Origin: Microbacterium pullorum
GTDB taxonomy: Bacteria; Actinomycetota; Actinomycetes; Actinomycetales; Microbacteriaceae
Length of the DNA: 64,000 nt
NCBI RefSeq assembly: GCF_014836535.1
Contig: NZ_JACSQP010000006.1
Location: forward strand, 124,001-188,000
Reading direction: 5' to 3'
Part shown: positions 1-8,384 of the stretch, piece after piece
Layout: each line of letters opens with the position of its first letter
How positions within the stretch are numbered: the first letter of the stretch is position 1
Notes under the pieces: model-generated
Database searches by the model: none
The model's input: only the letters and a program-made list of their open reading frames with translations
What the model was told of the DNA's origin: nothing
Made by a program: the position numbers and the translations under genes

Positions 1-1
1 G

Positions 2-475
2 CCGCCGCTGCGTCCCTCGCAGCTGGCGGAGCTGTTCGATGCGCGCCTCATGCTCGAATCCACCGCGACGCGGCTGGCGACCCCCGCCACGCCGGCGCTG
101 CTGAGTGAGCTGCGGGCCGCTCAGGATCAGCACCGTATCGCCGGCGAGCGCGTCATCGCGACCCTCTCGGGCGGAACGCCCGACGTCGCCCTCACGACGG
201 CGTACTTCGCGGCGGATGCCGCCTTCCACCGGGTCGTCTTCGATCACTGCGGCAACCGCTACCTCACCGACATGTCCGAGACACTCGGCGCGCAGCTTCA
301 CCGCATGCGCCAGGCGGCCTTGCATGGCATCACCGATGTGCGCGAGGCCATGGCCGAGCACGAGGCCATCGTCGAGGCGTTCGCGGCCGACGATGCGCGG
401 GCTCCCGAGCAGGCGATGCGACGTCACATCGAACTCGTCCGGTCGCGGTCGCTCGACATCGAACGCGCCGGCTGA
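2..475 (+). CDS. GntR/FadR-family regulator, C-terminal (FCD) part, cut by window start
   Basis: The frame is open from base 2, so the N-terminal winged-helix domain lies outside the window. The visible 157 residues are all helical and match the FCD ligand-binding domain of FadR-subfamily GntR repressors: an ELFDARLMLE opening like the usual E-x-R-x-x-L-E helix, then FHRVVFDHCGN and a late EHEAIVEAFAADD segment, where family members carry metal- or acid-binding His residues. Such proteins bind small organic acids and release their operator. The gene ends 83 bases before the isomerase gene on the same strand, and a 24-bp palindrome lies between them, so it probably controls the downstream sugar-acid operon. 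The ligand is unknown. Confidence 0.85.
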   Translation, partial: PPLRPSQLAELFDARLMLESTATRLATPATPALLSELRAAQDQHRIAGERVIATLSGGTPDVALTTAYFAADAAFHRVVFDHCGNRYLTDMSETLGAQLHRMRQAALHGITDVREAMAEHEAIVEAFAADDARAPEQAMRRHIELVRSRSLDIERAG

Positions 476-507
476 CGCTCCGAGCGGGGACCACACTTCC
501 CTGCTCA

Positions 508-531
508 TCGTCGATCCTGTAGGATCGACGA
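508..531. promoter_or_regulatory. 24-bp palindromic operator, probably for the GntR regulator
   Basis: Two perfect 11-base arms (TCGTCGATCCT and its complement) are separated by GT. The right half contains TAGGAT (520-525), usable as a -10 box, so a bound dimer would block transcription of the operon starting at 559. Size and symmetry fit FadR-type GntR operators. The assignment to the upstream regulator is inferred from position. Confidence 0.6.
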
Positions 532-558
532 AACGCATCACACGCCAATGGAGCCGTC

Positions 559-1512
559 ATGACCGATACGTCACTTGCCGCACCCCTCGACAGCCAGACC
601 TGGCCGATCGCCGTCTGCATGCACGGGTTCCCGCCCGTCGGCCGTGACGGCACGGCTCTGCACGACGCGGCCCCCGAAGTCTGGGACGACGTCTTCGGTC
701 AGGTCGCGCGCCTCGGGTTCACCGCGATCGAACTCGCCGACAGCCACATCCGTCCCGCCGACCTCGATGCCTCCCGTCGCGAGGAGCTGCTCAGCATCGC
801 CCGCGCACACGGTGTGACTCCCATCTCGGTGCACGTGCAGCGGCAGAGCGTCATCCAGCCCGGCCGCGGCGAACAGAACCTCGCCTACGCCCACCGCACG
901 ATCGACGCCGCCGCGGAGCTCGGCCTGCAGGTCTTCTCCACGGGCCTGCACCAGCCGTTCTCCGACGCCCAGCGCCGCGCGCTGTGGTTCTGGACCGCGA
1001 CCGGTGCGGTCGACCCCGACGACGCCGACACCCGTGCGCTCGCGGTCAAGCGCCTGCGCGAACTGGGCGAGCACGCGGCATCCGTGGGGCTGCCGATGTC
1101 GCTGGAGATGTACGAGGACACCTACCTCGGCACCGCTGACAGCGCCGTGCGCCTCATCGAGGAGATCGGCCTGGACAACGTCGGCCTCAACCCCGACATC
1201 GGCAACCTCGTGCGCCTGCACCGTCCCATCGAGGACTGGCGCGAGATGCACGAGAAGACCCTGCCGTACGCGAACTACTGGCACGTGAAGAACTACACCC
1301 GTGACGAAGCGCCGGACGGCACCTGGTACACCTCCACCCCCACGAGCATGGAGCTCGGTCTCATCAACTACCGCGCCATGGTCGCCCGCGCGATCGAGCT
1401 CGGATTCGCCGGGCCGTTCCTGATGGAGCAGTACGGCGGCGACAGCCTGGGGGTCTGCGCCACCAACCGCACCTACCTGCAGTCCCTGCTTCCCGAGCCC
1501 GCCGGGGCCTGA
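559..1512 (+). CDS. Sugar phosphate isomerase/epimerase-like TIM-barrel protein
   Basis: This 317-residue protein has the pattern of the xylose-isomerase-like TIM barrel (AP endonuclease 2 superfamily): an early GFTAIELADSH strand-helix, a middle LGLQVFSTG strand, SLEMYEDTYLG carrying a likely metal-binding Glu, GLNPDIGN with a conserved Asp, WHVKNY with a His, and a late PFLMEQYGGDS with a Glu. These proteins isomerise or epimerise keto sugars and keto acids with a divalent metal. Beside a four-carbon acid-sugar kinase and a threonate-dehydrogenase-like gene, a 2-oxo-tetronate isomerase role (OtnI-like) is plausible but not shown. GGAG lies 5 bases before the ATG. It is the first gene after the palindromic operator. 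Confidence 0.8.
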   Translation: MTDTSLAAPLDSQTWPIAVCMHGFPPVGRDGTALHDAAPEVWDDVFGQVARLGFTAIELADSHIRPADLDASRREELLSIARAHGVTPISVHVQRQSVIQPGRGEQNLAYAHRTIDAAAELGLQVFSTGLHQPFSDAQRRALWFWTATGAVDPDDADTRALAVKRLRELGEHAASVGLPMSLEMYEDTYLGTADSAVRLIEEIGLDNVGLNPDIGNLVRLHRPIEDWREMHEKTLPYANYWHVKNYTRDEAPDGTWYTSTPTSMELGLINYRAMVARAIELGFAGPFLMEQYGGDSLGVCATNRTYLQSLLPEPAGA

Positions 1513-1563
1513 GCGGCCCGATCGATTCGACGCACCGCCGCGTCGAACCAGAAGGAGACGAAC

Positions 1564-2544
1564 ATGACCGACAACACCCGACCCGTCTACGCCGTCATCG
1601 GCAGCGGCTACATGGGCGGCGGCATCGCCCAGGTGCTGGCGCTTTCGGGCGCCGACGTCCGCATCGCCGACGTGGAGCTCGCCATCGCCGAGGGCAACCG
1701 CGAGCGCCTCATCACCGAGGCCGCGCAGTTCGCCGCCGACGGGCTCTTCCCCGCCGACGCAGCCCAGACCATCGCCGAGCGCATCACCGCCGCCACGATC
1801 GAGGATGCCGTGGCCGGCGCCACCTTCATCGAGGAGGCCGTCCCCGAGAAGATCGAGATCAAGCATGCGACGCTCCGCCGCATCAGCGAGGCGGCCGCGC
1901 CCGACGCGATCATCGGCAGCAACACCTCCACGATCCTCATCGGCCGCCTCGCGGAGGCGGTCGTGAACCCCGAGCGCTTCCTCGGTGTGCACTTCTCCAA
2001 CCCGGCGCCCTTCATCCCGGGTGTCGAACTCATCCCGCACGCCACGACGGATGCCGCGATCCTCCCGACCGTCGAACAGATCGTCGCCGCCACCGGCAAG
2101 CAGACCGCACGGGTCAAGGACGCCACCGGGTTCGTACTCAACCGGCTCCAGTACGCGCTGTTCCACGAGGCGACCCAGCTGGTGGAAGAGGGCGTGGCGA
2201 CGCCCGAGGACATCGACACGATCGTGCGCACCACGTTCGGGTTCCGCCTGCCGTTCTTCGGACCGTTCGCGATCGCCGACATGGCCGGGCTCGACGTCTA
2301 CGCGTTCTGCTACGCGTCGCTGCAGACCGAGTTCCCCGAGCGCTTCGCGACGCCGCCGATCCTCGAGGACCTCGTCGCCGCAGGCAAGCTCGGCACGAAG
2401 TCCGGCGCGGGGTTCCTCGATGTCCCCGCCGAGCGCACCCCCGAGCTCATCGCTTACCGCAACAAGGCGTACGTCGCGATGCAGAAGCTCATCGACGAGC
2501 TCGGCCCCGCCCCGATCCACCCGGCCGCCGCCGACGAGAACTGA
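1564..2544 (+). CDS. 3-hydroxyacyl-CoA dehydrogenase-family NAD-dependent oxidoreductase
   Basis: The 326-residue product begins with a Rossmann fold (GSGYMGGGIAQ near residue 13) and continues with HFSNPAPF, the region carrying the catalytic His in 3-hydroxybutyryl-CoA dehydrogenases. It ends with the helical dimerisation domain, including GFVLNRLQYALFHEA and KLGTKSGAGF. The family also includes L-gulonate 3-dehydrogenase and carnitine dehydrogenase, which oxidise 3-hydroxy acids without CoA. Because the operon looks like sugar-acid catabolism, oxidation of a free hydroxy acid is as likely as acyl-CoA chemistry. An AAGGAG ribosome site precedes the ATG. The SDR gene follows after 10 bases. 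Confidence 0.85.
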   Translation: MTDNTRPVYAVIGSGYMGGGIAQVLALSGADVRIADVELAIAEGNRERLITEAAQFAADGLFPADAAQTIAERITAATIEDAVAGATFIEEAVPEKIEIKHATLRRISEAAAPDAIIGSNTSTILIGRLAEAVVNPERFLGVHFSNPAPFIPGVELIPHATTDAAILPTVEQIVAATGKQTARVKDATGFVLNRLQYALFHEATQLVEEGVATPEDIDTIVRTTFGFRLPFFGPFAIADMAGLDVYAFCYASLQTEFPERFATPPILEDLVAAGKLGTKSGAGFLDVPAERTPELIAYRNKAYVAMQKLIDELGPAPIHPAAADEN

Positions 2545-2554
2545 AGGAACCGAT

Positions 2555-3325
2555 ATGGCCACCGCATTCCCCACTGAGCGCACCGTCATCCTCACCGGAG
2601 CCGCGAGCCCCCGCGGCATCGGACGGGTCACCGCCTACCACCTGGCCGAACTCGGCTGGAACGTCGGCATCATCGACGTCGACGGCGAGGCCGCCGCCGC
2701 GACCGCCGCCGACGTCGCCCGCACGCACGGCGTCAAGGCCGTGGGCGTCGGGGCGAACCTCGCCGACCGCGAGCAGGCGATCGCCGCCGTCGACGCGATC
2801 GAGGCCGACCTGCCGCAGGTCGTCGCGCTCGTGAACTTCGCCGGTGTCTCCTCGCCCGTGCCCTACCTCGAGGTCACCCCCGAGGAATGGCACCGGGTGC
2901 TGGGCGTCAACCTCGAAGGCGTGCACTGGGTCACCCAGCGCGTCGCGGCATCCCTCGCCGACGCCGGCGTCGGACGCATCGTGGGGATCTCCTCGGTGTC
3001 GGCCCAGCGCGGCGGCGGGACGTTCTCGAAGACCCCGTACTCCGCATCCAAGGCCGGGGTCATCGGCCTCATGCGCTCCATCGCCCGCGAGCTCGGTCCG
3101 CGGGGCATCACGGCGAACGTGATCTCCCCCGGACCCATCGACACCGACATCATGGGCGGCACGCTCAGCGAGGAGCGGAAGCAGGCCATGGCCGCCGACG
3201 GCGTGCTGCCGCGCATCGGCACCCCCCGTGACATCGCAGCCGCGGTGGCGTATCTCATCAGCGAAGACGCCGGATTCGTGACGGGCCAGACCCTGAACGT
3301 CGACGGCGGCCTCTACATGCACTGA
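2555..3325 (+). CDS. SDR-family NAD(P)-dependent oxidoreductase
   Basis: The ATG at 2555 is preceded by AAGGAA and gives 256 residues, a normal classical SDR length. The cofactor loop reads TGAASPRGIG, two residues longer than the usual TGxxxGIG. The catalytic Tyr and Lys are in PYSASKAG, the active-site Ser is in GISSVSAQ, and the C-terminus has the usual GQTLNVDGG. Classical SDRs oxidise or reduce alcohols and ketones on small metabolites. With the dehydrogenases on either side it probably interconverts hydroxy and keto sugar acids. The substrate is not predictable. Confidence 0.88.
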   Translation: MATAFPTERTVILTGAASPRGIGRVTAYHLAELGWNVGIIDVDGEAAAATAADVARTHGVKAVGVGANLADREQAIAAVDAIEADLPQVVALVNFAGVSSPVPYLEVTPEEWHRVLGVNLEGVHWVTQRVAASLADAGVGRIVGISSVSAQRGGGTFSKTPYSASKAGVIGLMRSIARELGPRGITANVISPGPIDTDIMGGTLSEERKQAMAADGVLPRIGTPRDIAAAVAYLISEDAGFVTGQTLNVDGGLYMH

Positions 3326-3333
3326 GGATCCTC

Positions 3334-3435
3334 ATGTCCCGTTCCTGGTCCAAGGGCCGCATCGCCTACCTCGTCATCGGCGTGGTGTGCGTGGTGGTCG
3401 CCCTCATCCTGATCATCCCCAATCTCGGCGCCTGA
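3334..3435 (+). CDS. 33-residue single-pass membrane peptide
   Basis: ATG at 3334 and TGA at 3433 enclose 33 codons. The peptide starts with a basic stretch (MSRSWSKGR), then has about 20 hydrophobic residues (IAYLVIGVVCVVVALILIIP) and a short NLGA tail: a one-helix membrane protein with an inside-positive N-terminus. GAGGATCC just upstream could serve as a weak ribosome site. It sits 8 bases after the SDR stop and 38 bases before the MFS transporter start, so it would be co-transcribed. I know no family for it. It may be an accessory peptide of the transporter, or simply a conserved small protein. Confidence 0.6.
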   Translation: MSRSWSKGRIAYLVIGVVCVVVALILIIPNLGA

Positions 3436-3473
3436 GCCGAAAACCTGCAGTCACCCACTCGAAGGAGAGTTCC

Positions 3474-4856
3474 GTGTCCGTACCGACCCACACCGCCACA
3501 GCGCGCACACTGCTGGCGAATCCGCACCTGGAGAGCGGCATCAAGAAGGCGACGTATCGCCTCATGCCGATGCTGATCATCCTGTATTTCGTCGCGTTCC
3601 TCGACCGCACCAACGTGGGCTTCGCCGAAGAAGCCCTCTCGGTCGACCGCGGCATCACCGCCGGCGCCTACGCCCTCGGTGCCGGCATCTTCTTCATCGG
3701 CTACGCGATCTTCGAGATCCCCTCGAACCTGCTGCTGGACAAGTTCGGCGCCCGCTTCTGGCTGGCCCGCATCGCCATCACGTGGGGCATCGTGGCCTCG
3801 GCTTTCGCCTTCGTCACCAACGACACGATGTTCATCGTGCTGCGGTTCCTGCTCGGCGTCACCGAGGCGGGGCTCTTCCCCGGTGTCATCATGTTCCTGG
3901 CGCAGTGGTTCCCCAACAAGCGCCGCGTGCAGATGTTCGCGCTGTTCTACCTCGCCCAGCCGTTCTCGCAGATGCTCGGCGCCCCGCTGTCGGGTGGCCT
4001 CATCAGCTTCGGCGAGCAGTTCACGCCCTGGGCAGGCTGGCAGGTCATGTTCTTCGTCGAGGGCATGATGGCCGTCGCCGCCGGTATCGCCGCGTTCTTC
4101 TTCCTCGTCGACTCGCCGCAGAAGGCGAAGTTCCTCAGCGACGACGAGAAGGGCGCCCTCAAGGCGGTGATGGAGCACGAGAACTCCGTCAAGCACGAGG
4201 ACGGTCCGAAGGGCATCGGCGCCGCGATGGTCAGCTGGAAGGTGTGGTACTTCACCATCATCTACTTCTGCCTGCAGATCGCCGTGTACGGCACCACCTT
4301 CTACCTGCCGCAGCAGGTGGCCGGCCTCATCGGCAAGGCCGTCGGCTGGGAGGTGGGACTGATCACCGCCATCCCGTGGGCCGTGGGTCTGTTCGCCTGC
4401 TACTACTTCGGCAAGCACGCCAACACGATCCGTCGCCGCCGCAACTGGGGCACGATCTTCTTCCTCCTCACCGGTGTCGCGATCCTCGTCTCGGCGTGGG
4501 CCGGAGCCAACGGGCAGCCGCTGCTGGGCATCGCCGCGATCACGGTCGCCGTGGCATCCTTCCTCTCCGCCGGTCCCATCACGTGGTCGTTCCCCACGGC
4601 GTTCCTCACCGGCGCCGCGGCGGCAGCGGGCATCGGCCTGATCAACTCGCTCGGCAACCTCGGCGGGTTCGTCGCGCCCATCATGCGCACCGGCATCAAC
4701 GAGGCCGTCCCCACCGACAGCGGCGCCTGGGGTGTCGTCTCGCTCGGGGTGTTCGCCTTCCTCGCCGCGGTGATGATGGCCTGCACGCGCTTCTTCCGCT
4801 CGAAGGGTGACGAACTGCTCGACGAAGACGTTCCGGCCGCGGTGCCGGGCCACTGA
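3474..4856 (+). CDS. MFS transporter, anion:cation symporter type
   Basis: The chosen start is GTG at 3474, with GAAGGAGA 5 bases upstream. Longer in-frame starts would run through the small membrane gene and lack a ribosome site. The 460 residues form about 12 hydrophobic helices. FLDRTNVGFA after helix 1 and DKFGARFWLARI between helices 2 and 3 are typical of the ACS family of phthalate, tartrate, glucarate and related organic-anion importers. The last helices are followed by a charged cytosolic tail. Its place among sugar-acid enzymes suggests proton-coupled import of the operon's substrate. Confidence 0.85.
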   Translation: MSVPTHTATARTLLANPHLESGIKKATYRLMPMLIILYFVAFLDRTNVGFAEEALSVDRGITAGAYALGAGIFFIGYAIFEIPSNLLLDKFGARFWLARIAITWGIVASAFAFVTNDTMFIVLRFLLGVTEAGLFPGVIMFLAQWFPNKRRVQMFALFYLAQPFSQMLGAPLSGGLISFGEQFTPWAGWQVMFFVEGMMAVAAGIAAFFFLVDSPQKAKFLSDDEKGALKAVMEHENSVKHEDGPKGIGAAMVSWKVWYFTIIYFCLQIAVYGTTFYLPQQVAGLIGKAVGWEVGLITAIPWAVGLFACYYFGKHANTIRRRRNWGTIFFLLTGVAILVSAWAGANGQPLLGIAAITVAVASFLSAGPITWSFPTAFLTGAAAAAGIGLINSLGNLGGFVAPIMRTGINEAVPTDSGAWGVVSLGVFAFLAAVMMACTRFFRSKGDELLDEDVPAAVPGH

Positions 4857-4917
4857 CACGACCCGCGGGGTGCGCACGCTCGTGCGCATCCCGCGGTGCT
4901 TTCCGAAAGGAACGATG

Positions 4918-5802
4918 ATGAGCACATCCCCGCAGGTCGCCTTCGTCGGGCTCGGGGCCATCGGGCTCCCGATGGCCGCCGCCATCGCCCGTGGCGGCAT
5001 CCCGGTGATCGGTGTCGAACCTGCCCCCGCCGGTCGGGAGCGCGCCGCCGAGGCCGGCATCGACTCCATCGCCGGCATCGACGGCATCGGCGACGCCGCG
5101 GTGGTCGTCGTGATGGTGGCCACCTCCGCCCAGCTGTCGGCGGTGGTCGATGCGGCCCTCGCCGCAGGCGTCGCCGATCGCGCCTGGCTCCTCTCGTCCA
5201 CCGTCGGCCCCGACGCCGTGCGCGAGACCGCCCGGCGCCTCGAGACCGCCGGCGGCACCGTGGTCGACGCGCCCGTCAGCGGCGGCATCGCCCGGGCCTC
5301 GCGCGGCGACCTCGTCCTGTTCGTCTCCGGCGCGGATGCCGCGATCGCCGCTGTCCGCCCCGTGCTCGAGGCCCTGGGCACCGTGCGCATCGTCGGCGCG
5401 CACCCCGGCGACGGCCAGGCGGTGAAGGTGGTCAACCAGCATCTGTGCGCCGTGCACATCGTCGCCGCCGCCGAAGCGCTCGCCCTCGCGGAGCGCCTCG
5501 ACCTCGATCCCGCCTTCGTGCTCGACGCCGTGGGTGGGGGAGCGGCGGCATCCTTCATGCTCGGCGACCGAGGCCCGCGCATGCTCGAAGCCGACGCCCC
5601 GGTGCTCAGCCAGATAGGCATCTTCGTCAAGGACACCGGTCTGGTCGCCGATGCGGCCGAGGCCGCGGGGATCGACCTTCCCGTCTTGCAGGCGGCGCGG
5701 GAGCGTTTCCTCGCCGCCGCCGACGCCGGACTCACCACCCGCGACGACTCGAGCGTGATCGAGACTTATCGCCGTGCCGCTCCGCCCCAGGGGGATCGAT
5801 GA
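4918..5802 (+). CDS. 3-hydroxyisobutyrate/threonate dehydrogenase-like enzyme
   Basis: There are two adjacent ATGs; 4918 is preferred because GAAAGGA ends 6 bases before it. The 294 residues contain GLGAIGLPMA at 11-20 for NAD(P), APVSGG at 118-123 for substrate binding, and a catalytic Lys at about 170 in QAVKVVNQ. This is the beta-hydroxyacid dehydrogenase family. Members beside a four-carbon sugar-acid kinase are usually L-threonate or D-erythronate 2-dehydrogenases (LtnD type), which make 2-oxo-tetronate. That role is inferred from the partner gene. The stop overlaps the kinase start (ATGA). Confidence 0.82.
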   Translation: MSTSPQVAFVGLGAIGLPMAAAIARGGIPVIGVEPAPAGRERAAEAGIDSIAGIDGIGDAAVVVVMVATSAQLSAVVDAALAAGVADRAWLLSSTVGPDAVRETARRLETAGGTVVDAPVSGGIARASRGDLVLFVSGADAAIAAVRPVLEALGTVRIVGAHPGDGQAVKVVNQHLCAVHIVAAAEALALAERLDLDPAFVLDAVGGGAAASFMLGDRGPRMLEADAPVLSQIGIFVKDTGLVADAAEAAGIDLPVLQAARERFLAAADAGLTTRDDSSVIETYRRAAPPQGDR

Positions 5803-7040
5803 AGACCGTCGTGCTCGATGACGACCCCACCGGCACGCAGTCGGCGTCGGGGGTCGATGTGCTGCTGCAGGTGGATGCCGCCGGCATCCGCGATGCGCTG
5901 ATCGCCGCCGACAGTGTGTATGTGCAGACCAACTCACGTGCGATCGACGAGGCCGCCGCGGTGGCGCTCGTGCGGGAGGTGCGCGACGCCGCGCGGCAGG
6001 CGGCCGCCGATCTGGGCGAAGAGGTGCAGTTCGTGCTGCGCGGGGACTCCACCCTCCGCGGCCACGTGTTCGCTGAGACCGACCAGTTCGTCGAGGACGA
6101 TTCGGTCATCGTCTTCTGCCCGGCCTTCCCCGCCGGAGGACGCACCACCGTCGACGGCGTGCACCTCGTGCGCATCGGCGCCGAGCGGCATCCCGCCCAT
6201 GAGACCGAGTACGCCGACGACCCGGTCTTCCCGTTCACCTCCGGCGTGCTGTCGGAGTATGTCGCCGAGAAGTCCGGCCGCGCGCATGTCGGTGTGCCGC
6301 TGGCCGACGTGCGTGCGGGAGGCGTCGGTGCAGCCATCCTGTCGGCGCCCGTGGGGGCCGTCGTCGTGCCCGACGCCGAGACGGATGCCGACATCGCCGC
6401 CGTCGCCGCCGGCATCGTCGCCGCACGCCGCGGTGGTCGCTCGGTGGTCGTGCGCAGCGCCGCGCCGCTGGCGGCCGCGCTGGCCGGCGTCGCCAGCGAC
6501 GGCCTGCTGCCGCTGCCGCTCGTGTCGGGCCCGGTGCCGACGCTCGTCGCCTGCGGGTCGCACACCGCCGGGGCGACGGCCCAGCTGGATGCCCTCGAAG
6601 CCCGCCACGGCGCGGCGGTGGTCATCCCCACCGACGAGGCCTTCGCTGATCCCGTGGCCGCCGGGCTCGCCGCCGCCGATCGCGCGCGGGCGCAGTTGGC
6701 CGCCGGGGGACTGGCGATCCTCGCGACCGAGCGGCACCGCCGCGCCGAGCACAACACCCTGGAGCACGGCGAGCTGGTGATGCGGGCGCTGACGGTCGCC
6801 GTGCGCGCGCTCGTGCCCGAGGTCGCGGCCGTGGTCGCCAAGGGCGGAATCACGTCGGCCGAACTCGCCCGCACCGGCGTGGGCGCGACGCGCGCTCGCG
6901 TGCGCGGGCAGGTGCTGCCCGGGGTATCGGTGTGGGACCTCGCTTCCGCCGAGGGCGAGGACCGCCTGTACGTCGTGGTGCCCGGCAACGTCGGCGAGCC
7001 GTCGACGCTCCTGGACGTGGCCGCCGCGCTCGGCCGCTGA
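5799..7040 (+). CDS. Four-carbon acid sugar kinase family protein (OtnK-like)
   Basis: The 413-residue protein starts with DDDPTGTQS at 7-15 and has LRGDSTLRGH near residue 85, both hallmarks of the DUF1537 / four-carbon acid sugar kinase family. The C-terminal half has the nucleotide-binding elements GGLAILATERH and VAKGGITSAELA. Known members phosphorylate 3-oxo-tetronate (OtnK) or D-threonate/erythronate with ATP. The start overlaps the dehydrogenase stop by 4 bases, so the two are translationally coupled. It is the last gene of the operon. In known pathways the 4-phosphate then goes to a decarboxylating aldolase (OtnC), which is not in this window. Confidence 0.85.
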   Translation: MKTVVLDDDPTGTQSASGVDVLLQVDAAGIRDALIAADSVYVQTNSRAIDEAAAVALVREVRDAARQAAADLGEEVQFVLRGDSTLRGHVFAETDQFVEDDSVIVFCPAFPAGGRTTVDGVHLVRIGAERHPAHETEYADDPVFPFTSGVLSEYVAEKSGRAHVGVPLADVRAGGVGAAILSAPVGAVVVPDAETDADIAAVAAGIVAARRGGRSVVVRSAAPLAAALAGVASDGLLPLPLVSGPVPTLVACGSHTAGATAQLDALEARHGAAVVIPTDEAFADPVAAGLAAADRARAQLAAGGLAILATERHRRAEHNTLEHGELVMRALTVAVRALVPEVAAVVAKGGITSAELARTGVGATRARVRGQVLPGVSVWDLASAEGEDRLYVVVPGNVGEPSTLLDVAAALGR

Positions 7041-7045
7041 CCCCG

Positions 7046-7110
7046 GCTGTCGCGGACCCGGGGCGGTCGCTGACCGCGCGCGGTCGCTGCCCCGAGCTGT
7101 CGCGGACCCG
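7046..7110. repeat. Pair of 15-bp direct repeats 50 bp apart
   Basis: GCTGTCGCGGACCCG occurs at 7046-7060 and again at 7096-7110. The spacer carries two copies of GGTCGCTG. It lies between the kinase stop and the first 65-bp palindrome, in non-coding DNA. Confidence 0.6.
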
Positions 7111-7132
7111 CCGGCCCACCCCCACCCCCGCC

Positions 7133-7197
7133 GAGAAACCACTTCTCGGGTGAGACACCACGCGGTGCGCGGTGTTTCACCCGGAATGTGGTTTCTC
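7133..7197. repeat. 65-bp palindromic repeat, copy A
   Basis: The ends are GAGAAACCAC and GTGGTTTCTC. The 27-base arms pair with four mismatches around an 11-base centre. It lies between the convergent kinase and threonine aldolase genes, where its stem could act as a two-way transcription stop. Three more 65-bp copies occur at 9940, 31501 and 31742. Confidence 0.85.
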
Positions 7198-7242
7198 ACC
7201 GACGGTGGGGGCGGCGGATGCCGGCGTGCCCCCGGGCCCGGG

Positions 7243-8310
7243 TCAGCCGCGGGTCAGGCGGGACAGCTCGGCGACGAACGCGTCGACGTCGTCGGGGTGG
7301 GTGTCGAACGAGCACATCCACCGCACCTCGCGCTTCGTGGCATCCCAGTCGTAGAACCGGAAGCTCTCGCGCAGCGCGTCGGCGACGCCCTCCGGCAGCG
7401 TCGCGAAGACGCCGTTGACCTGGGTGGGCTGGGTGAACTCCACGCCCCGGATCGACCCCGCGGCCATGCCCGCCTCCACCTCGGCGCGCAGGCGCTGGGC
7501 CATCGCGTTGGCGTGCCGGGCGTTGCGCAGCCACAGGTCGCCCTCGAGCAGCGCGATCAGCTGCGCCGAGACGAACCGCATCTTCGAGGCGAGCTGCATG
7601 TTGAGTTTGCGCAGGTACCGCAGCCCCTCGGATGCCGCGGGGTCGAGCACCACGATGGCCTCGCCCAGCATCGCGCCGTTCTTGGTGCCGCCGAAGCTCA
7701 GCACATCGACGCCGACGTCGCGGGTGAACGCCCGCAGCGGCAGGTCGAGGGCCGCGGCGGCGTTGGCGATGCGCGCGCCGTCGAGGTGCAGGCGCATGCC
7801 GTGACCGTGCGCATGATCTGCGAGGGCGCGGATCTCGTCGGGCGTGTACAGGGTGCCGAGCTCGGTGGACTGCGTGATCGACACGACCAGCGGCTGGGCG
7901 CGGTGCTCGTCGCCCCAGCCCCACGCTTCGCGATCGACCAGTTCGGGGGTGAGCTTGCCGTCGTCGGTCGGCACGGTGAGCAGCTTGATGCCGGCCACGC
8001 GCTCGGGGGCGCCGCCCTCGTCGACGTTGATGTGGGCGGTGGATGCCGCGATCACCGCGCCCCACCGGGGGAGCATCGACTGCAGGCCGGTGACGTTCGC
8101 GCCGGTGCCGTTGAACACCGGGAACGCCTCGACGCCCTCGCCGAAGTGGTGGGCGAACACCTCCTGCAGTCGCGCGGTGTAGGCATCCTCGCCGTAGGCG
8201 ATCTGGTGGCCGTCGTTGGCCGCCGCGATCGCGGCGAGCACCTCGGGGTGCACGCCGGAATAGTTGTCACTGGCAAAGCCGCGCACCGCGGTGTCGTGGA
8301 GGGTCGTCAC
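7243..8310 (-). CDS. ltaE: Low-specificity L-threonine aldolase / beta-eliminating lyase
   Basis: The 355-residue product is a fold-type I PLP enzyme. SFGGTKNG holds the PLP Lys at about 210, LHLDGARIANA holds the cofactor-binding Asp and Arg, and FASDNYSGVHP at the N-terminus matches the substrate region of threonine aldolases. It cleaves L-threonine and allo-threonine to glycine and acetaldehyde. The start is GTG at 8310. On the minus strand TAGGCT (8324-8319) lies 8 bases before it, so the mRNA is probably leaderless or nearly so. It converges on the sugar-acid operon across the 65-bp palindrome. Confidence 0.9.
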   Translation of the reverse strand: MTTLHDTAVRGFASDNYSGVHPEVLAAIAAANDGHQIAYGEDAYTARLQEVFAHHFGEGVEAFPVFNGTGANVTGLQSMLPRWGAVIAASTAHINVDEGGAPERVAGIKLLTVPTDDGKLTPELVDREAWGWGDEHRAQPLVVSITQSTELGTLYTPDEIRALADHAHGHGMRLHLDGARIANAAAALDLPLRAFTRDVGVDVLSFGGTKNGAMLGEAIVVLDPAASEGLRYLRKLNMQLASKMRFVSAQLIALLEGDLWLRNARHANAMAQRLRAEVEAGMAAGSIRGVEFTQPTQVNGVFATLPEGVADALRESFRFYDWDATKREVRWMCSFDTHPDDVDAFVAELSRLTRG

Positions 8311-8318
8311 GGTGACTC

Positions 8319-8324
8319 AGCCTA
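8319..8324 (-). promoter_or_regulatory. -10 box of ltaE
   Basis: TAGGCT on the minus strand, 8 bases before the GTG. It fits the actinobacterial TAnnnT pattern. No clear -35 was seen. Confidence 0.45.
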
Positions 8325-8384
8325 GCCGCGCGGTGCTCCCGCCCGGCGGCGCGGCGCGGCAGGGTCGGGTGTGCCGGCGGCGGC

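Noticed and set aside
571..2631. Long open frame opposite the first sugar-acid genes, and similar antisense frames such as 46112-49096 and 41571-45221
   Set aside because: High-GC codon bias keeps antisense frames open. These have no ribosome sites or recognisable domains and lie wholly opposite well-supported genes.
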